From assembly GCA_947650285.1 (NCBI GenBank), contig CANTFL010000479.1, positions 62,001-126,000 of the forward strand: a DNA stretch of 64,000 nucleotides. Reading direction: 5' to 3'. Within the stretch, counting starts at the first letter, position 1. The number at the start of each line of letters is the position of its first letter. Of this stretch, positions 1 through 11,045 are shown piece after piece. The notes under the pieces are model-generated. The model saw only the letters and a list, made by a program, of their open reading frames with translations. It made no database searches and was not told the DNA's origin. The position numbers and the translations under genes were made by a program. This DNA is from Hyaloperonospora brassicae (lineage: Eukaryota; Oomycota; Peronosporomycetes; Peronosporales; Peronosporaceae).

Positions 1-630
1 ATTTCTACTCTGGACGATAGCAAAATAGCGAAACAGTTGACTCTTCTGCGATTGTCGGACGCCGGCGACATGGAAGAAACGTTGCGTGCGTATCAGTGGA
101 TAGAAAACCGGTACACGAAGGTGTCGATGGGATCGGGCACGTTTCATCAGCGATCAAAAGTTAATGCTGATCAGATGCCGTCAAAATCAACCCGAGCCGT
201 ATGAGCGATCAGGGTGGAAAGCGAGAGCAGCAGTTTATAGTCGGATTTAAGCGGATCGGAAGAGGACGTGGACTGGCGCAAGAGTTTGTGCAACTACCGT
301 CCCCACTCGAGTGCAATCAAACCAAGATCATCGTATGTCGCATGAGGAAGCTGATCGGGAGGAGTTACGTGATCACGGAGAACGAAAAACCGTGCACTCA
401 CTGTGGATAGATCAAGCATAACTATCGTGGCTGCTGGAAGCGATTGACTTGCCAGAAGTGCGGTCGTAAAGGACATCCATCGGACAAGTGTTTTGCGCGT
501 GTGCAGCTTGTGGAAAAGTGCATGAGAGTGGAAAGTGCCCTTTAGAAAAGTTTAACAATCTGATGCGCAAGTGGTATGTGCCTTCTAAGCACGCAGGAAT
601 GTTTTCGTCCTAGGCGAAGGATATGTTAAA
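1..630 (+). pseudogene. gypsy gag C-terminal part with zinc knuckles
   Basis: This is the end of a gag-like nucleocapsid region. About 380-520 encodes Cys/His clusters. One is broken by a stop (PCTHCG then TAG). A second is intact (CQKCGRKGHPSDKC, CX2CX4HX4C). A third follows in another frame (CAACGKVHESGKC). CCHC knuckles bind element RNA during packaging. Several frame changes and stops mean no continuous protein can be read. The N-terminal capsid part is outside the window. Confidence 0.75.
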
Positions 631-929
631 CTAGGACGCTCGCCAGGATGGAATGTGGTACGAACCGAGCGTCCTCGGCTCTGCATATATGCATTCATTG
701 AGAAACAAGTGAAGGATCAACTATTTAACGATCAGGCCGAGCCGATCGCTAACATACGTATTTATTCAACTTGTGTCCCGGAGATTTTAAGTGTGCAACG
801 AATTGATGAATACAACCGATCAGCCGTGAAGACGGAGCTCGATCTCGCACCAGGGGAATCACGTAGGTATTGAAAATACCACACCCCTGGAAAGTCGTTC
901 AAGCAGGCTAAAGCGGTTGGCAAGATCAA

Positions 930-1576
930 TAATGAGAAGGCCACTATGCTGTTTGATTTCGGTGCTGAAGTGTCAATCATCGACAACACCTTTGCTCGTA
1001 AGGTAGGGTGCATGATCGACGAAAGCCAGACTCAAGAAATGTGTCGGCATAGGGGATAACGCATATATGACAATTGGACGCACAAAGATCAAGATTACAT
1101 TGGACGGCTCAGTAGTGTATTATTTCGACTTATGGGTTGGTGGTCAAGTCGGTCAAGAGGCTATACTGGGTATGGATTTTATGGTTCCGGCGGGGATTCG
1201 CTTGGATCTAGCGGACGGAACGCTATGTCTACCCGATGAAGTCCGCATTGGTCTAGCGGGGCGTAATCCACTTTATAGATCGACCATCCGAGTGATCAAC
1301 CTGCATGATCAACACGTGGTGATAACGGTTGGCAAACCGACAGAAGTGAAGATAGGTATCGCGCCACCAAGAGCTAAACTGTGGGTAAGACGAGACGTGG
1401 AGTGGTTACCAACTGGGACTACCGGGCCTGGCAGGATCAACTATCTACAGCTCACAAACCTATGTGATCGCGAGGTGATTTTACGCTGGGGAACTCCCTT
1501 AGGGCTGTGGATGGTAGCGGACACGATACCCCGATCGCAGGGGTACGTGTCTGTGGGGTCGCGACGTTATAACTAG
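930..1576 (+). pseudogene. gypsy aspartic protease
   Basis: A retropepsin-like domain can be read from about 945. The segment around 951-990 gives LFDFGAEVSII, which matches the active-site D-(S/T)-G-A loop but has Phe in place of Ser/Thr. After a frame change a 169-codon open stretch (1067-1576) continues with ILGMDFM, the conserved ILG-D-hydrophobic end of retroviral-type proteases. The enzyme would cut the polyprotein. The altered active-site triplet and the frameshift make activity unlikely. Confidence 0.75.
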
Positions 1577-2500
1577 TGGCAGACATTTGCGTTCGAGGCT
1601 ATAACTGATCGAAAAAGAAGTCTCGCCCGCAACGTATGAAGTGCCATTTGATTGATCAGCGATCATATCCTATGCCAAAAAAGATGTAAAAACGCCACGA
1701 AGTGAAGACCGAAAAAGAGGCGAACGACTGCAGTGCTGACAAGTTACAACCTGATCAAAACGTGATAGACGAAGATTTGATGCACTACATAGACGAGAGT
1801 GAAAACAATGATCGCGCTATGAAGAGTGAGTAGAGATCGATCAAGGTACTTGTGAAGGAACATACAAATGACGAGACGCAAGACGATGAGCGTGTGCAAA
1901 CCATGTCAAAGGAATCTAGCACAGTGGTGATGCCGACCGTGACAGGGAGGATCGATTGCGAGGAGCCTGATCGGGGGCAGAAAAGATCCATCGATCAGCC
2001 AGACGCGATCTCTACCATGGATGGTGATAGAAAAAACAGTTCAGAAATCAGTCTGACGAAATCGCGAGGGCCACAGGAGAGCGGTGTATGCAGCCCGAGG
2101 AAGATGTATGTCTACCAACGAAGGTTTCTTCGTTGATCGCTACGACCCAAGGGTGCAAGAGGGGTGATCAGTCACAAAATCGGCATGAGGAGCCAAACCC
2201 TGAAGTAAAGATGGTCGACGCAAAAGATATCGGGCGAGTTATCAGCGATTTACAGCAAGGAAAGTCCCGCTGTCAGACAGACGGGAGTGCGATCAGAGAT
2301 TGTGTGTTACAGGAAAAGTCCGATCGACTGGTGAAACGGAATGACGTCGTGGCGATCGGAGAAGAAAAGACGGGGGTGGAACCGCTTACCGAGTCGACGT
2401 ACCGTAACGAAAGTGGAGAGTTGTACGCTGAGGATGTCGATCAGCACATGGCGATCCTACCGGAAGTTGTTACACCGACGACCGAGATATCTTTGGAGGA
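1577..2500 (+). other. gypsy linker between protease and RT, partly open
   Basis: This is a low-conservation linker with two partly overlapping open stretches (1852-2136 and 2088-2540) rich in Asp, Glu, Gln and Arg. No domain is recognised. It is probably the hydrophilic spacer upstream of RT. GATC tetranucleotides are frequent here. Confidence 0.4.
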
Positions 2501-2529
2501 CATTCAAGTGGGCGACCCGAGGAGAGCCA

Positions 2530-3600
2530 CTGTCAAGTGATCAAGAGAAGTTGCGACAACTAATATGGGCGAATCGCCATCTGCTAATTGGCAAAGGTAT
2601 TGCCCTACCCCCTGCGGCTCGTGGAGCGGTCTGTGATATTGATGTCGGAGGCGCTAACCCGATCGCACAAAGGGTGCGACCGGTCGCTCCCAAATTTCGC
2701 GAAAAGCTAGCTGATCTGATCAAGGGACTATTGACGGCGCAGATAATGCGCCCGTCCACTTCTCCTTGGGCATCACCGATCGTGGTGATCAAAAAGAAGA
2801 ATGGAGAAGATATTCGATTATGCATCGACTATAGACGGGTGAATTAGCTGACGAGATTGATAGTTTACCCCATGCCTTTGATCAGCGACTTGCTGCAGGA
2901 TATGGATAAAGCCATGTGGTATTGTTCCTTAGACATGGCAAGTGGTTTTTGGGTGGTGGAGATGACGGAGCGAGCCAGAGAAATTTCGGCGTTTATTTCA
3001 CCATCAGGCCTATTTGAATGGCTAAGGATGCCGTTTGGATTGAAGAACGCACCGTAGATTTACCAACGACTGATCGACAATGCGTAATATGGATATTTGA
3101 AGATTGGTACACGTCCAACTACGATCACTTCGGGATCATCAGATCTTATCGATGTGTTTACCGACGGAGAACCGGATTCTGACATGAAGACGTCGGTCCT
3201 TGGTCAAAGGTCATACATCGACGATATACTGATACCGGCCCCATCGTGGGAATCTCTCTACCACAAAGTGGGACGATTGTTGAACGTGTGTAATCAATGT
3301 AATTTATCGATCAGTCTGGCTAATACCTTCTGGGGACGACGCAAGGTAGACTACCTGGGTCATCAAGTGTCTTTGGCTGGATTAGAAGCGAACCCAAAGG
3401 ATCTAGGATCATTGGTAAACATACCATTTCCTCGCTCCTTACGATCGATGCAATCGTTTCTGGTGAGCCTCAACTATTACAGTCGATTCATCGAAGACTT
3501 TTCAGTGTACGCCTCAGTACTGTACAAATTACGAGAAGCCGATTTCCATGAGATCCGTCGAGCGTATGACGACCCAAGGACAGTGGAGGTTGCTGGGCGA
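2530..3600 (+). pseudogene. gypsy reverse transcriptase
   Basis: Fingers and palm of a Ty3/gypsy RT are visible: SPWASPIVVIKKKNG and RLCIDYRRVN near 2755-2846, LDMASGFW near 2930, and PFGLKNAP near 3030-3056. The catalytic YIDD box lies at about 3214-3225 and YLGHQVS at about 3352. Stops interrupt at about 2847 (TAG after RRVN), 3056 (TAG where Gln normally follows NAP) and 3084. The catalytic Asp pair survives, but the frame is broken at least three times. Confidence 0.9.
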
Positions 3601-3630
3601 ACTCGGCTGTGTCATACTGCCCATAAAAGC

Positions 3631-3885
3631 GATCAGAAATTGCACCCAATCCCTGGGGATGATCAGGAATTGCATCCAATTGCTGGGGGCGATCAGGAAT
3701 CACACCCAATTGCTGAGGTCGATCAGGAATGCACCCAATTGCTAGGGGATCAGAATAAGTGAGGGATCAGAATCGCACTCAATTGCTGGGGCGATCAGGA
3801 ATCGCACCCAATTGCTGGTGGGCGATCAGGAATCGCCCCAATTAGGCGATCAGGAATCGCACCTAATCGCTGGGAGCGATCAGGA
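3631..3885 (+). repeat. 30 bp minisatellite inside pol (about 9 units)
   Basis: Units begin GATCAGGAAT and continue with a CACCCAATTGCTGGGG-like core. Units start at 3631, 3661, 3691 and 3721 with an exact 30 bp period, then at about 3748, 3763, 3793, 3824, 3848 and 3878 with shorter or shifted periods. The first four keep the reading frame and encode a ten-residue repeat of the type DQELHPIAGG. It lies between the RT and RNase H domains. Confidence 0.9.
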
Positions 3886-3964
3886 TCCGGAAGGCAGGAG
3901 TCGCTGGGAGAAAGCAACGATCGCGTTCACTTTCTAGAAACAGAAGATAGCGACTACACCCATT

Positions 3965-4384
3965 TTGAAACACTTTGACCCGGATCGACCGCCAGTGATT
4001 GTGGTGTACGCCAGCAAGTGGGCTGTGTCGGCGGCATTGCTGCAGAAACATGAGGAGGTGTACTGGCCGGTCACTTTTTCAAGCCGTACACTGAAGCCCA
4101 ACGAAGTTAACTATGGCATGGTGGAGAAGGAGGTGCTAGCATTGCTAAGGATGCTAGATATATGCTATACCATGCTGGTGTCTCGTGAGATCACCGTGCT
4201 GACGCGTTATTTAACCTTAGCCTGGTTGCTCCAATCTTCCGGTCTCAATGGGAGATTAGGACGATGGGCTGCATTGTTATCAAACTGGACACTGGAGATC
4301 CGTCGATGTGAGAAGGGTGAAGATGAGATACTGGGTACTCTGGCAGCGAGTATAACTCCTCGACAGGAATGGATGAGATGTTGA
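3965..4384 (+). pseudogene. gypsy RNase H (first, retroelement type)
   Basis: This 139-codon open stretch is the RNase H-like domain that normally follows gypsy RT. FDPDRPPVIVVYASKWAVSA (Asp replaced in the usual DAS box), FSSRTLKPNEVNYG, EKEVLALL and LGRWAALLSNW match the RT-linked RNase H of Ty3/gypsy elements. It would remove the RNA strand during cDNA synthesis. It ends at a stop overlapping the start of the next open stretch, which carries a second, different RNase H. Confidence 0.85.
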
Positions 4385-5322
4385 TCGCGATTGCGCCAAA
4401 GAAACAACCACGACAAACGATCAGTATACCTCCACCTACGGTCGAAGAGGAAGAAAATCTCTGGGTGGATAGTTTTGATGGGTCTGCTAGAGTGAAGAGA
4501 AAGTGTGGAGCATGCAGCGCGATCGTATGGAGATTACCAGGTTGGAAGGTTGTGGCTGCCGCGTCTGAGTTCGTCCCTGATCTAACTGTCAACGAAGCAG
4601 AGTATAGAGGACTACTTCTATGTTTTGATTTGTTGACTGATCAGACCAGGGGACGGGTAATCATATGTGGAGATTCAAATTTAGTGATCAGGCAAATGCG
4701 TGGAGAGATTGATTGCAAGGCGCCAAGTCTACAACTGCTGAGACATAAAGCGATGGAGAAACTCCGATCCTGGCCCAAACATGATTTCTTACATGTGAAA
4801 CGCGATTGGAACGCAAGCGCAGATCGATTGGCAAGTGAAGCTCTGCGGAAAGAGAAAGGTTGGATAGTGGTGGATGACCAAGATCGCCAAGATCTAGTGA
4901 CTCTGAATCGGCTAGATGAGTTACTGTTACCCCGCAAGACGAATCAGAGGGTGCGAGTAGCTGCGATTACCCGTGCTGCCGCACGACGACGCCATTCGCC
5001 ACAAATTGTTCAAGAGGAGATCGTACAACAGATACGAATCGAACGGATCAAACAAGCGCAGGATGAAGAGAGTTGGATCTTTAACTTGAAGATCTATTTG
5101 ACTGGAGACGTATCTACGATTGCATCAGCGGATGCAAAATCATGTGCCTTGATCGCGCCGGACTATGAGGTCGATCAGGACGAGTTGTTGCTCTTTTGTC
5201 CCAGATCAGCTACAAAGTCAGAAGATCGCGTAGAGCTGGGCCGGTTGGTGATCCCGGAGCTATTGCAGCAGGATTTTTACATCATTATCATACCAGTTTG
5301 GAGGGCGGCCACTAGGGTATAG
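4369..5322 (+). pseudogene. second, archaeal-like RNase H and start of integrase region
   Basis: This is a 317-codon open stretch. Residues about 45-165 form a second RNase H fold: VDSFDGSARVKRKCGA (first Asp), NEAEYRGLLLCFDLL (Glu), ICGDSNLVIRQMRG (second Asp) and VKRDWNASADRLASEAL (C-terminal Asp). All four acidic positions are present. The pattern matches the cellular/archaeal-like RNase H reported as an extra domain in plant Tat-lineage and oomycete Ty3/gypsy elements. The end of the ORF runs into the zinc-binding start of integrase. This is the best preserved enzymatic domain of the element. Confidence 0.8.
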
Positions 5323-5329
5323 GTCGAAC

Positions 5330-6104
5330 TTACCAGAGGATCAGGGCGAAGTTTCACTGGATAGGTTTGTATCGAAGTGTGCAACGGTATGTGGGAGAGT
5401 GTGTGGATTGTGAGACAGGTAAAGGCCGCCCCTGCGATCGAAGTGGCTCGCCGGGTAACGTACAAGCGACGTACCCCTTTCAGATTCTAGCGATGGATCA
5501 TATTCCTTCTTTGCCGCGATCGTTCAAAGGGAACACAGAGCTGTTGATCTGGGTCGACCTGTTCTCTAGATATGTGGTTGCGAAGGCGAGTGCATCTCGG
5601 ACCGCACAAACAATCGCGAAAAATTACGAAGAATGTGTATTCAGAAGGTTTGGCGCAAGTGAAGCAATTCGTCACGATCGAGAGCCAGGATTCATGTCTG
5701 ATTTCTTTCGTGCGTTTAATCGGATCGTGGGCCAGAAACAACGAGCTACTATGGCTTATAGGCCACAAGCAAACGGCACAGCAGAGCGCATGGTACAGAC
5801 GTTAACTAGAGCGATCAAGATGTATGTGTCGGACGAGAACCAGAGAGATTGGGATGAATATGCCGAACGATTGACATACGCGATCAACACCGCACATGAT
5901 CGGATTCGCGGTGACACCCCATTTTATTTGATCCACGATTGGGACCCCCGATTAACGTTGGAAGCCACGTTACCTCTAGGGAATACCGCGTCGCGAGATC
6001 GAGATCCACGACGATGGCGGTTTGGCATACAACGCCATTATCAACGGGCGAGAGCGACGGTGAACAGTCGACTGAAGGAAGCAATTCAAGATCGCGCTGA
6101 TTAG
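5330..6104 (+). pseudogene. gypsy integrase
   Basis: The N-terminal zinc-binding region spans a frame break near 5320: the His part sits just before it and CVDCETGKG just after. The catalytic core keeps its acidic triad: Asp in ILAMDHI, Asp in IRHDREPGF and Glu in NGTAERMVQ, with the usual 35-residue Asp-Glu spacing region. The open stretch 5367-6104 is 245 codons. Integrase inserts the element cDNA into the genome. The core looks intact although the protein is truncated by a stop at 6104. Confidence 0.88.
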
Positions 6105-6170
6105 CATAATCAGGATCGCGATCTGCTAGACATATGCAGCGGATCGCAAGTCTGGCTATTTCTGGATCGC

Positions 6171-6665
6171 GTGAAGGAGGGGTACGCTCGGAAACTGGCA
6201 CATATGTGGCACGGACCGTTCCGAGTGATCGACAAGTGCGGGGATCACGCGGTGAGATTGGAAATAGCAGGTACGCCCTACCAAGTCTTCCCAGTGGTTC
6301 ACGTGTCGAAGCTGAAACTCGTACGACTGTTTCCGGATCGACCGATGGAACAACTGAGAATAAGCGAAGCGGATCGAGTTGACTTTGACGAAGCTTTATT
6401 ACCAGAAGACAGTTGGGTAAGCGATCTGGCAGAAGACGAGTTCGAAGTGGAGAGAATAGCGGACATGCGATCAGGACGGCGGACACGTTATGGCAGGGTG
6501 CACCGACAGTTCAAAGTCTATTGGAAAGGGTATGGGGATCCGTCGTGGGTGGACGATGCTGACTTGAACTGTGGAGCGTTGATACAAGAATGGGATCGTG
6601 ATCGTGTGCGGAAGAATCGGTTTGAAGTGATGCAGTCGCATGAAGAGGGGAATGCGGGTGAGTGA
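6171..6665 (+). pseudogene. integrase C-terminus with chromodomain
   Basis: This 164-codon open stretch starts with the GPFRV/VVHVSKLKL integrase C-terminal (GPY/F-like) segment. It ends with a chromodomain at about 6434-6640: FEVERIADMR, then FKVYWKGYGDPSWVDD. Chromodomains on integrases are thought to steer insertion toward particular chromatin. The domain looks complete, with the aromatic positions of the methyl-lysine cage region recognisable. It is separated from the integrase core by a stop and frame change near 6104. Confidence 0.85.
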
Positions 6666-6824
6666 TGGTCAGGTCGTTGACTTGAAGTCACGTACAGGAA
6701 GGCTGTATGTGAAGGTGGAAAGGCGGTAGATGTTGTGAGTATGGCAATCGAAGGTTTACCGACGTGATCGCGCAGATGAAGGTCTAGCAGTATTAATGAT
6801 CGCCAGTGATCAGCATCGGTGGAT

Positions 6825-6944
6825 CTGATCGCGGTGATTAGATCAGTGGATCTTTGATCGCGAGCGATCTGGATGGTGGTAGATCTGATCGCGGTCATCA
6901 TATCACTGGACCTTTGATCGCGAGCGATCTGGACGGAGGGTGAC
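6825..6944 (+). repeat. Two tandem 60 bp units, GATC-rich
   Basis: The units at 6825-6884 and 6885-6944 both begin CTGATCGCGGT and contain TTTGATCGCGAGCGATCTGG. They differ at only a few positions. The surrounding 190 bp contain about fourteen GATC tetranucleotides where under one is expected by chance. Confidence 0.85.
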
Positions 6945-7063
6945 CTGATCGAGCATGGTTAAAGAGAAGAAGAAGCATGGAGACGATTTCAACAATGGAT
7001 TACGAGGATTAAAACGAAAGAGAAAATTGATATTGAACGAAGAGACTGACAACTCTTGGACGA

Positions 7064-9791
7064 TCAACAAGGGAAGAATTTGCCAGAGATACGGGTGATC
7101 GAAGATCCAGGATGTTTTGCGATCGCGGACCGATACTGGTTACGCCACGGCTCGGCTGAGTCATCTAGCGACAAGGCAGTGATCAAGTTTGGAATCTTGG
7201 TCGTCTTGCATCCTAAACCAGGGCACCACAATATTTTCTCTGACGAGGCCGGGAAGTGTAAAAAGAAGGGGTCCAACAGAATGTCCAAGTTGCAATGCCC
7301 GTCGATCATCCCTTTAAGGATAAAGCGGAGGACAGTTTTCCAACGAGGTCCCGATCGCGATCGGCGTTGCCGGCGCTCTTCACAAAACTCGGCCAACTCC
7401 GGATCTGCCTGGCGCTGCCGACTGGAGATGGGGAGAACATGAGTCGATTCCCATAGCGCCTGTCGGTGACGATCTTTAAACGCGCGATACGTTTCCACCA
7501 ACTCCTTGAACCACCCAGTCACTGGAAAGGAGATCGGCTCGATCGGTTGATCGAGAATTTTCCATGGGTCTTGGCTGTAGAGAGACGTAATCTGCGCAGA
7601 AGAAATCAACTGGGGAGCCCATTGATCAGCCCGGAGTGCCGACGGCCTCGGTGCCTTGTACGCGGGGAACGGAAAGAATTTTCGGCTTGGAGAAATGTTT
7701 GACCATGAACTCCACTTCCAGCTCAGCGACACTGGTATAGCTGACTCGACGCGACGACCAGGGTCTTACTTGAAAAGTTGACCGGGGAACGCGACAGCTG
7801 TACCCAGGGATCCACTGATCGCGCGGTACACGAGTGGCTGGCAGCGCGATATATTGGCCAGGAGACAACAGATTGTTCACGTCCTCGCGATCATCACTGG
7901 ACATGCTGAGACTGCCAGACGAATCGCTCGACGGCTCGCCCAGAAGATCGATCTTGGATACCTTGGATTTCTTGGGAGTCGTCGATGGAGCTGAAGAAGA
8001 AGATCGCGAGTTGGAGCTGGATTCTTCAATGACGATCTTGGATGCAGGTCGATCAAGTTTGGATACGATCTGAGCAGAAGTCGAAGCTCGTCTGAGGGAA
8101 GTAGATCGCGACCCAGATAGCGCGGCGCGGGTGGCATCCCCCGAAGAACTGGACGAATCGCTCAAGTCGGATGACGAAGAAAACCAATTCTACGAATTCG
8201 CTCGACTTTCCATCTCTTCTTGCGGCGTCTTCGTGGAGATCACCGGAGCCCCCTGAACCGGAGGAGGATTAGCAGGGTTCTTTGGGCATGCCCCGGATGA
8301 ACGCTTGGACGATACCGATCGCTTGGGTTTAGGTGATCGCGTTGACCCAGCTGATCTCCCGTGAGAAGGCAAGCGTGCGGGGGCTGCTACCGGTGCGGAT
8401 GCAGTAGACTTGGGAGGATCGACCGTTTGCAGCGACTCAGCTGATTGTGCGGAATTATTCGCCGAAGCCGACCTAGTTGATCGCGTGGGCAAGGTCGATC
8501 GCGAGAACGAAGTGGACTTGGTTGGCTTAGTACGCGATGCAGGCTTGCCCGATTGCTGGATCTTGTCCCGTGGCTTAGAAGCATCCGTCTGCACCGCATC
8601 AGCTGATCGCGTGGTTGGAGATGATCGCGTAGGCCCAGCAGAAGACTTCGAGCGAGCAGATCGAGTCGAAGTCCTGGTCGGGGTCAGAGGAGAGAAGTCT
8701 CCGGAAACCCGAGAACGCTTGGACGGGAGACCCTGGTTACTGTCGCTCCGGTTACGCTTGCTGTCCGAAGAAGCTGGAACTGACGCTGTAGCAAACGGAA
8801 CGATCAGATGCTAGCTGAGCCAGATGAGCCCGAAGTTGGTCGCGATCAGCTACAGCGAGATCACGATCGGCGATCGCGACATCACGAGCATGTTCCCGGT
8901 CCTGGATCTGACGTTGAAGACGCACATTTTCGGAGTGGAAATCCGCCATCACCTTGCGCAGTCGATCCAGTTCGCGCTTCTGATCCGTGATCTCCGCGCC
9001 ATGTTGATCACGCAGCGTAGAGAATGACGCGATCTGTTTCTCGAGATCGGCTATCCTCTGCTGATCGCGAGCAGAGGCGCCCTGGTACTTCTTCGCGTCG
9101 GCGTCCCGGACAGTCCGGATCGACTCGAGCTGCGAAATCCGGGATTTCAACTTCTGGTTAAGCGAGCTGATCTCTTGCCGATACTGCTTCTCGAGAGACG
9201 CACGAACCGCAGTCTGGTCACGCCGACTCTTTTCTGGGTCAGAAGAGACAGCTTCGGACAGGGAGGTCTTCAAGCGCTCGATCTCGTTCTCCAAGTCGTG
9301 AATCCTCGCCACCCGATCCTCCTGCTTGTTCAAGACGCCTTCGTATTCTTTGCTGCGCTGACGAGTCCTTCTGAAAAGTGGAGAACAAACGATCGAAACG
9401 ATGCTTGACATATCCGCGCAACTGGATCCCGACTTCACGCAACTGCGTTCAACTCCTGCTCCAGGCGATCGCCGCGGTGCTTCTCTTCTTTCATGGCATC
9501 TTCAAGCGAGCCATAACGCCTCACGATCTCCTCGTATCTCTCCAAGCGATCGTAAAGAGCGGCGACCATGCCGGCCATCGTCGGTCGATCAACGTACGCA
9601 GCGGTCGTCACCTTGGTACTGGGAAGAAGCGGGTACGACCCGGCGTACGACCCATTGAGATCGCGGACGTGCGTCACCTGACAAAGACCAAGAGACGACT
9701 CACCCGAATCGGAAGGAGAAGAGGTGCCAGAAGGTTTTGTCGCCGACATGGCGTAAGTTAACACGGTGGGGCTGACCAAGCGAAAAGACAA
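7064..9791 (-). pseudogene. antisense coiled-coil ORF of the gypsy element
   Basis: Minus-strand open stretches run nearly end to end: 9791-9435, 9438-8752, 8594-8190, 8165-7626 and 7732-7064. Together they look like one protein of roughly 850-900 residues with several frameshifts. The N-terminal part has TMAGMVAALYDRLERYEEI, followed by about 200 residues of Glu/Arg/Gln-rich heptad coiled coil. A Ser/Pro/Lys-rich linker follows. The C-terminal globular region carries WFKELVETYRAFKDRHR and CNLDILLDPFFLHFP. No enzymatic motif is recognised. The ORF lies between the chromodomain and the 3' LTR on the opposite strand to pol. It may be an accessory element protein. The function is unknown. Confidence 0.7.
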
Positions 9792-10020
9792 GTGCGCAGT
9801 CAGATCGACACTGTGTGGCGACTAACGGCGCAGGGGACGACTGTGGTAAAGCGACTATGGAAATTTGCTATAGAGGAACTGATCGCATTCCCGTTATGTC
9901 CGAGCCAGTTAACGGTTGGCTGCCCGGTCCCACAGTCTGGTCAGATCGCGTCCATTGGACAGTCAGACTAAAATGGATATCAGATCGGGCAAGTTGGGAC
10001 CTGCGATTTTGGATCAAGGT

Positions 10021-10290
10021 ATGAGGCGGAAGGTAACGTTGGCGATCAGTCGATCAAGAAGGGAACCGCGATCAGCAAGGCAATCGCGATCAAGATGGCG
10101 ATCGAGATCGTGATTAGTGATCGAGATCGTGATCAGTGATCAGGTATGCGATCGAGATCGGGATCAGTGATCAGGGATGTGATCGCGATAAGTTGGTGTG
10201 GAGCACACCATGTGATCCGGATCAGCAAGGCGATCGCGATCAGGAAGCGATCGAGATCGGGATCAGTGATCAGGTATGTGATCGCGATCA
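10021..10290 (+). repeat. degenerate GATC-rich simple repeat
   Basis: This stretch is built almost entirely of short variants of GATCGAGATCGTGATCAGTGATCAGG and GATCGCGATCA. GATC occurs roughly every 10-15 bp. It lies just upstream of the LTR-like block, where the polypurine tract would be expected. No coding is supported. Confidence 0.8.
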
Positions 10291-10379
10291 GACAAGCATA
10301 TCAGGTGTGGGCCACGCAAGTACAAGATCGCTACCGTCTAGAGAGAGCGACATGTGGCAAACGATGTCCAAGACATGGG

Positions 10380-11045
10380 TATAGGGATAGGGTTGTTGGG
10401 TTTTGATTGGTTAACATTAAACAGAGTTCAATTTGCTTCAAAGTACACGTGTCGACTTCTCCTCCGGGTGGATCATTGGCCACCCGACGTCAAGGAAAGG
10501 TTTATATACTTTAATCAAGTGATATCCCTGGATTGTTTGGCCAGGGATCAGGATCTCTCAAACAACACCCCAACTGCGACTGGACGCAGGAAACCCTTTG
10601 TGGTTGAGGACCCAAGATCGCGAGACGGCTCAAGTGGTCAGAAGGCTCGCGAATCAAGGTCTACATTTGGACAAGGCGATCTGTTACAGATCAGGGTGAC
10701 TCATATCGAGCACCCCACAAGCATACAAGTGATCGCGTGACGAATTCCACGTGATCACACCAACCCCGATCGTGGTGTGAAGATTTCCACACCGTGATCG
10801 AACCTCGACCCCATCGCAAACACGGTCAAGTTTTCCATTGACACGAGTCCACCTGGAAGAGTGCAACCCTTCCCACCGACGGGTACACAAGGTGAGGAAG
10901 GCTATCAAGAACACGGAATCGGAGTACCCCCTCCGTTAGTCGGTCGTCCGGGCGCCAGTGGAGAGTTGGGATCGACTCCTCAAAAGAGCGATCACCACTC
11001 CACCACAGATGAACTATACCAGGAGTGGTGTCCTATGTTGTTCTA
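10380..11045 (+). repeat. gypsy 3' LTR-like region (boundaries approximate)
   Basis: This block matches, in inverted orientation, a second block at 61565-62095. Shared runs include ACATTAAACAGAGTTCAA, GTGTCGACTTCTCCTCCGGG, GATCGCGAGACGGCTCAAGT, CGAGTCCACCTGGAAGAG and CGTCCGGGCGCCAGTGG. The repeat position downstream of pol and the independent second copy support an LTR. The exact TG and CA ends were not resolved. Confidence 0.6.

Larger units (their letters stand above)
1..11045 (+). mobile_element. Ty3/gypsy retrotransposon, 5'-truncated by the window edge, decayed
   Basis: Read on the plus strand, the order is gag zinc knuckles, aspartic protease, reverse transcriptase, RNase H, a second RNase H, integrase and chromodomain, followed by an antisense ORF and an LTR-like region. 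This gag-PR-RT-RH-INT order identifies a Ty3/gypsy element. The pol is split by many stops and frameshifts (for example near 2847, 3057 and 3762), so this copy cannot make its own polyprotein. The 5' LTR and gag start lie left of the window. The whole stretch is dense in GATC, unlike the flanking DNA. Confidence 0.93.

Noticed and set aside
8410..9027. Plus-strand open frames in 8410-9761
   Set aside because: They are shadows of the antisense coiled-coil ORF and have no motifs of their own.
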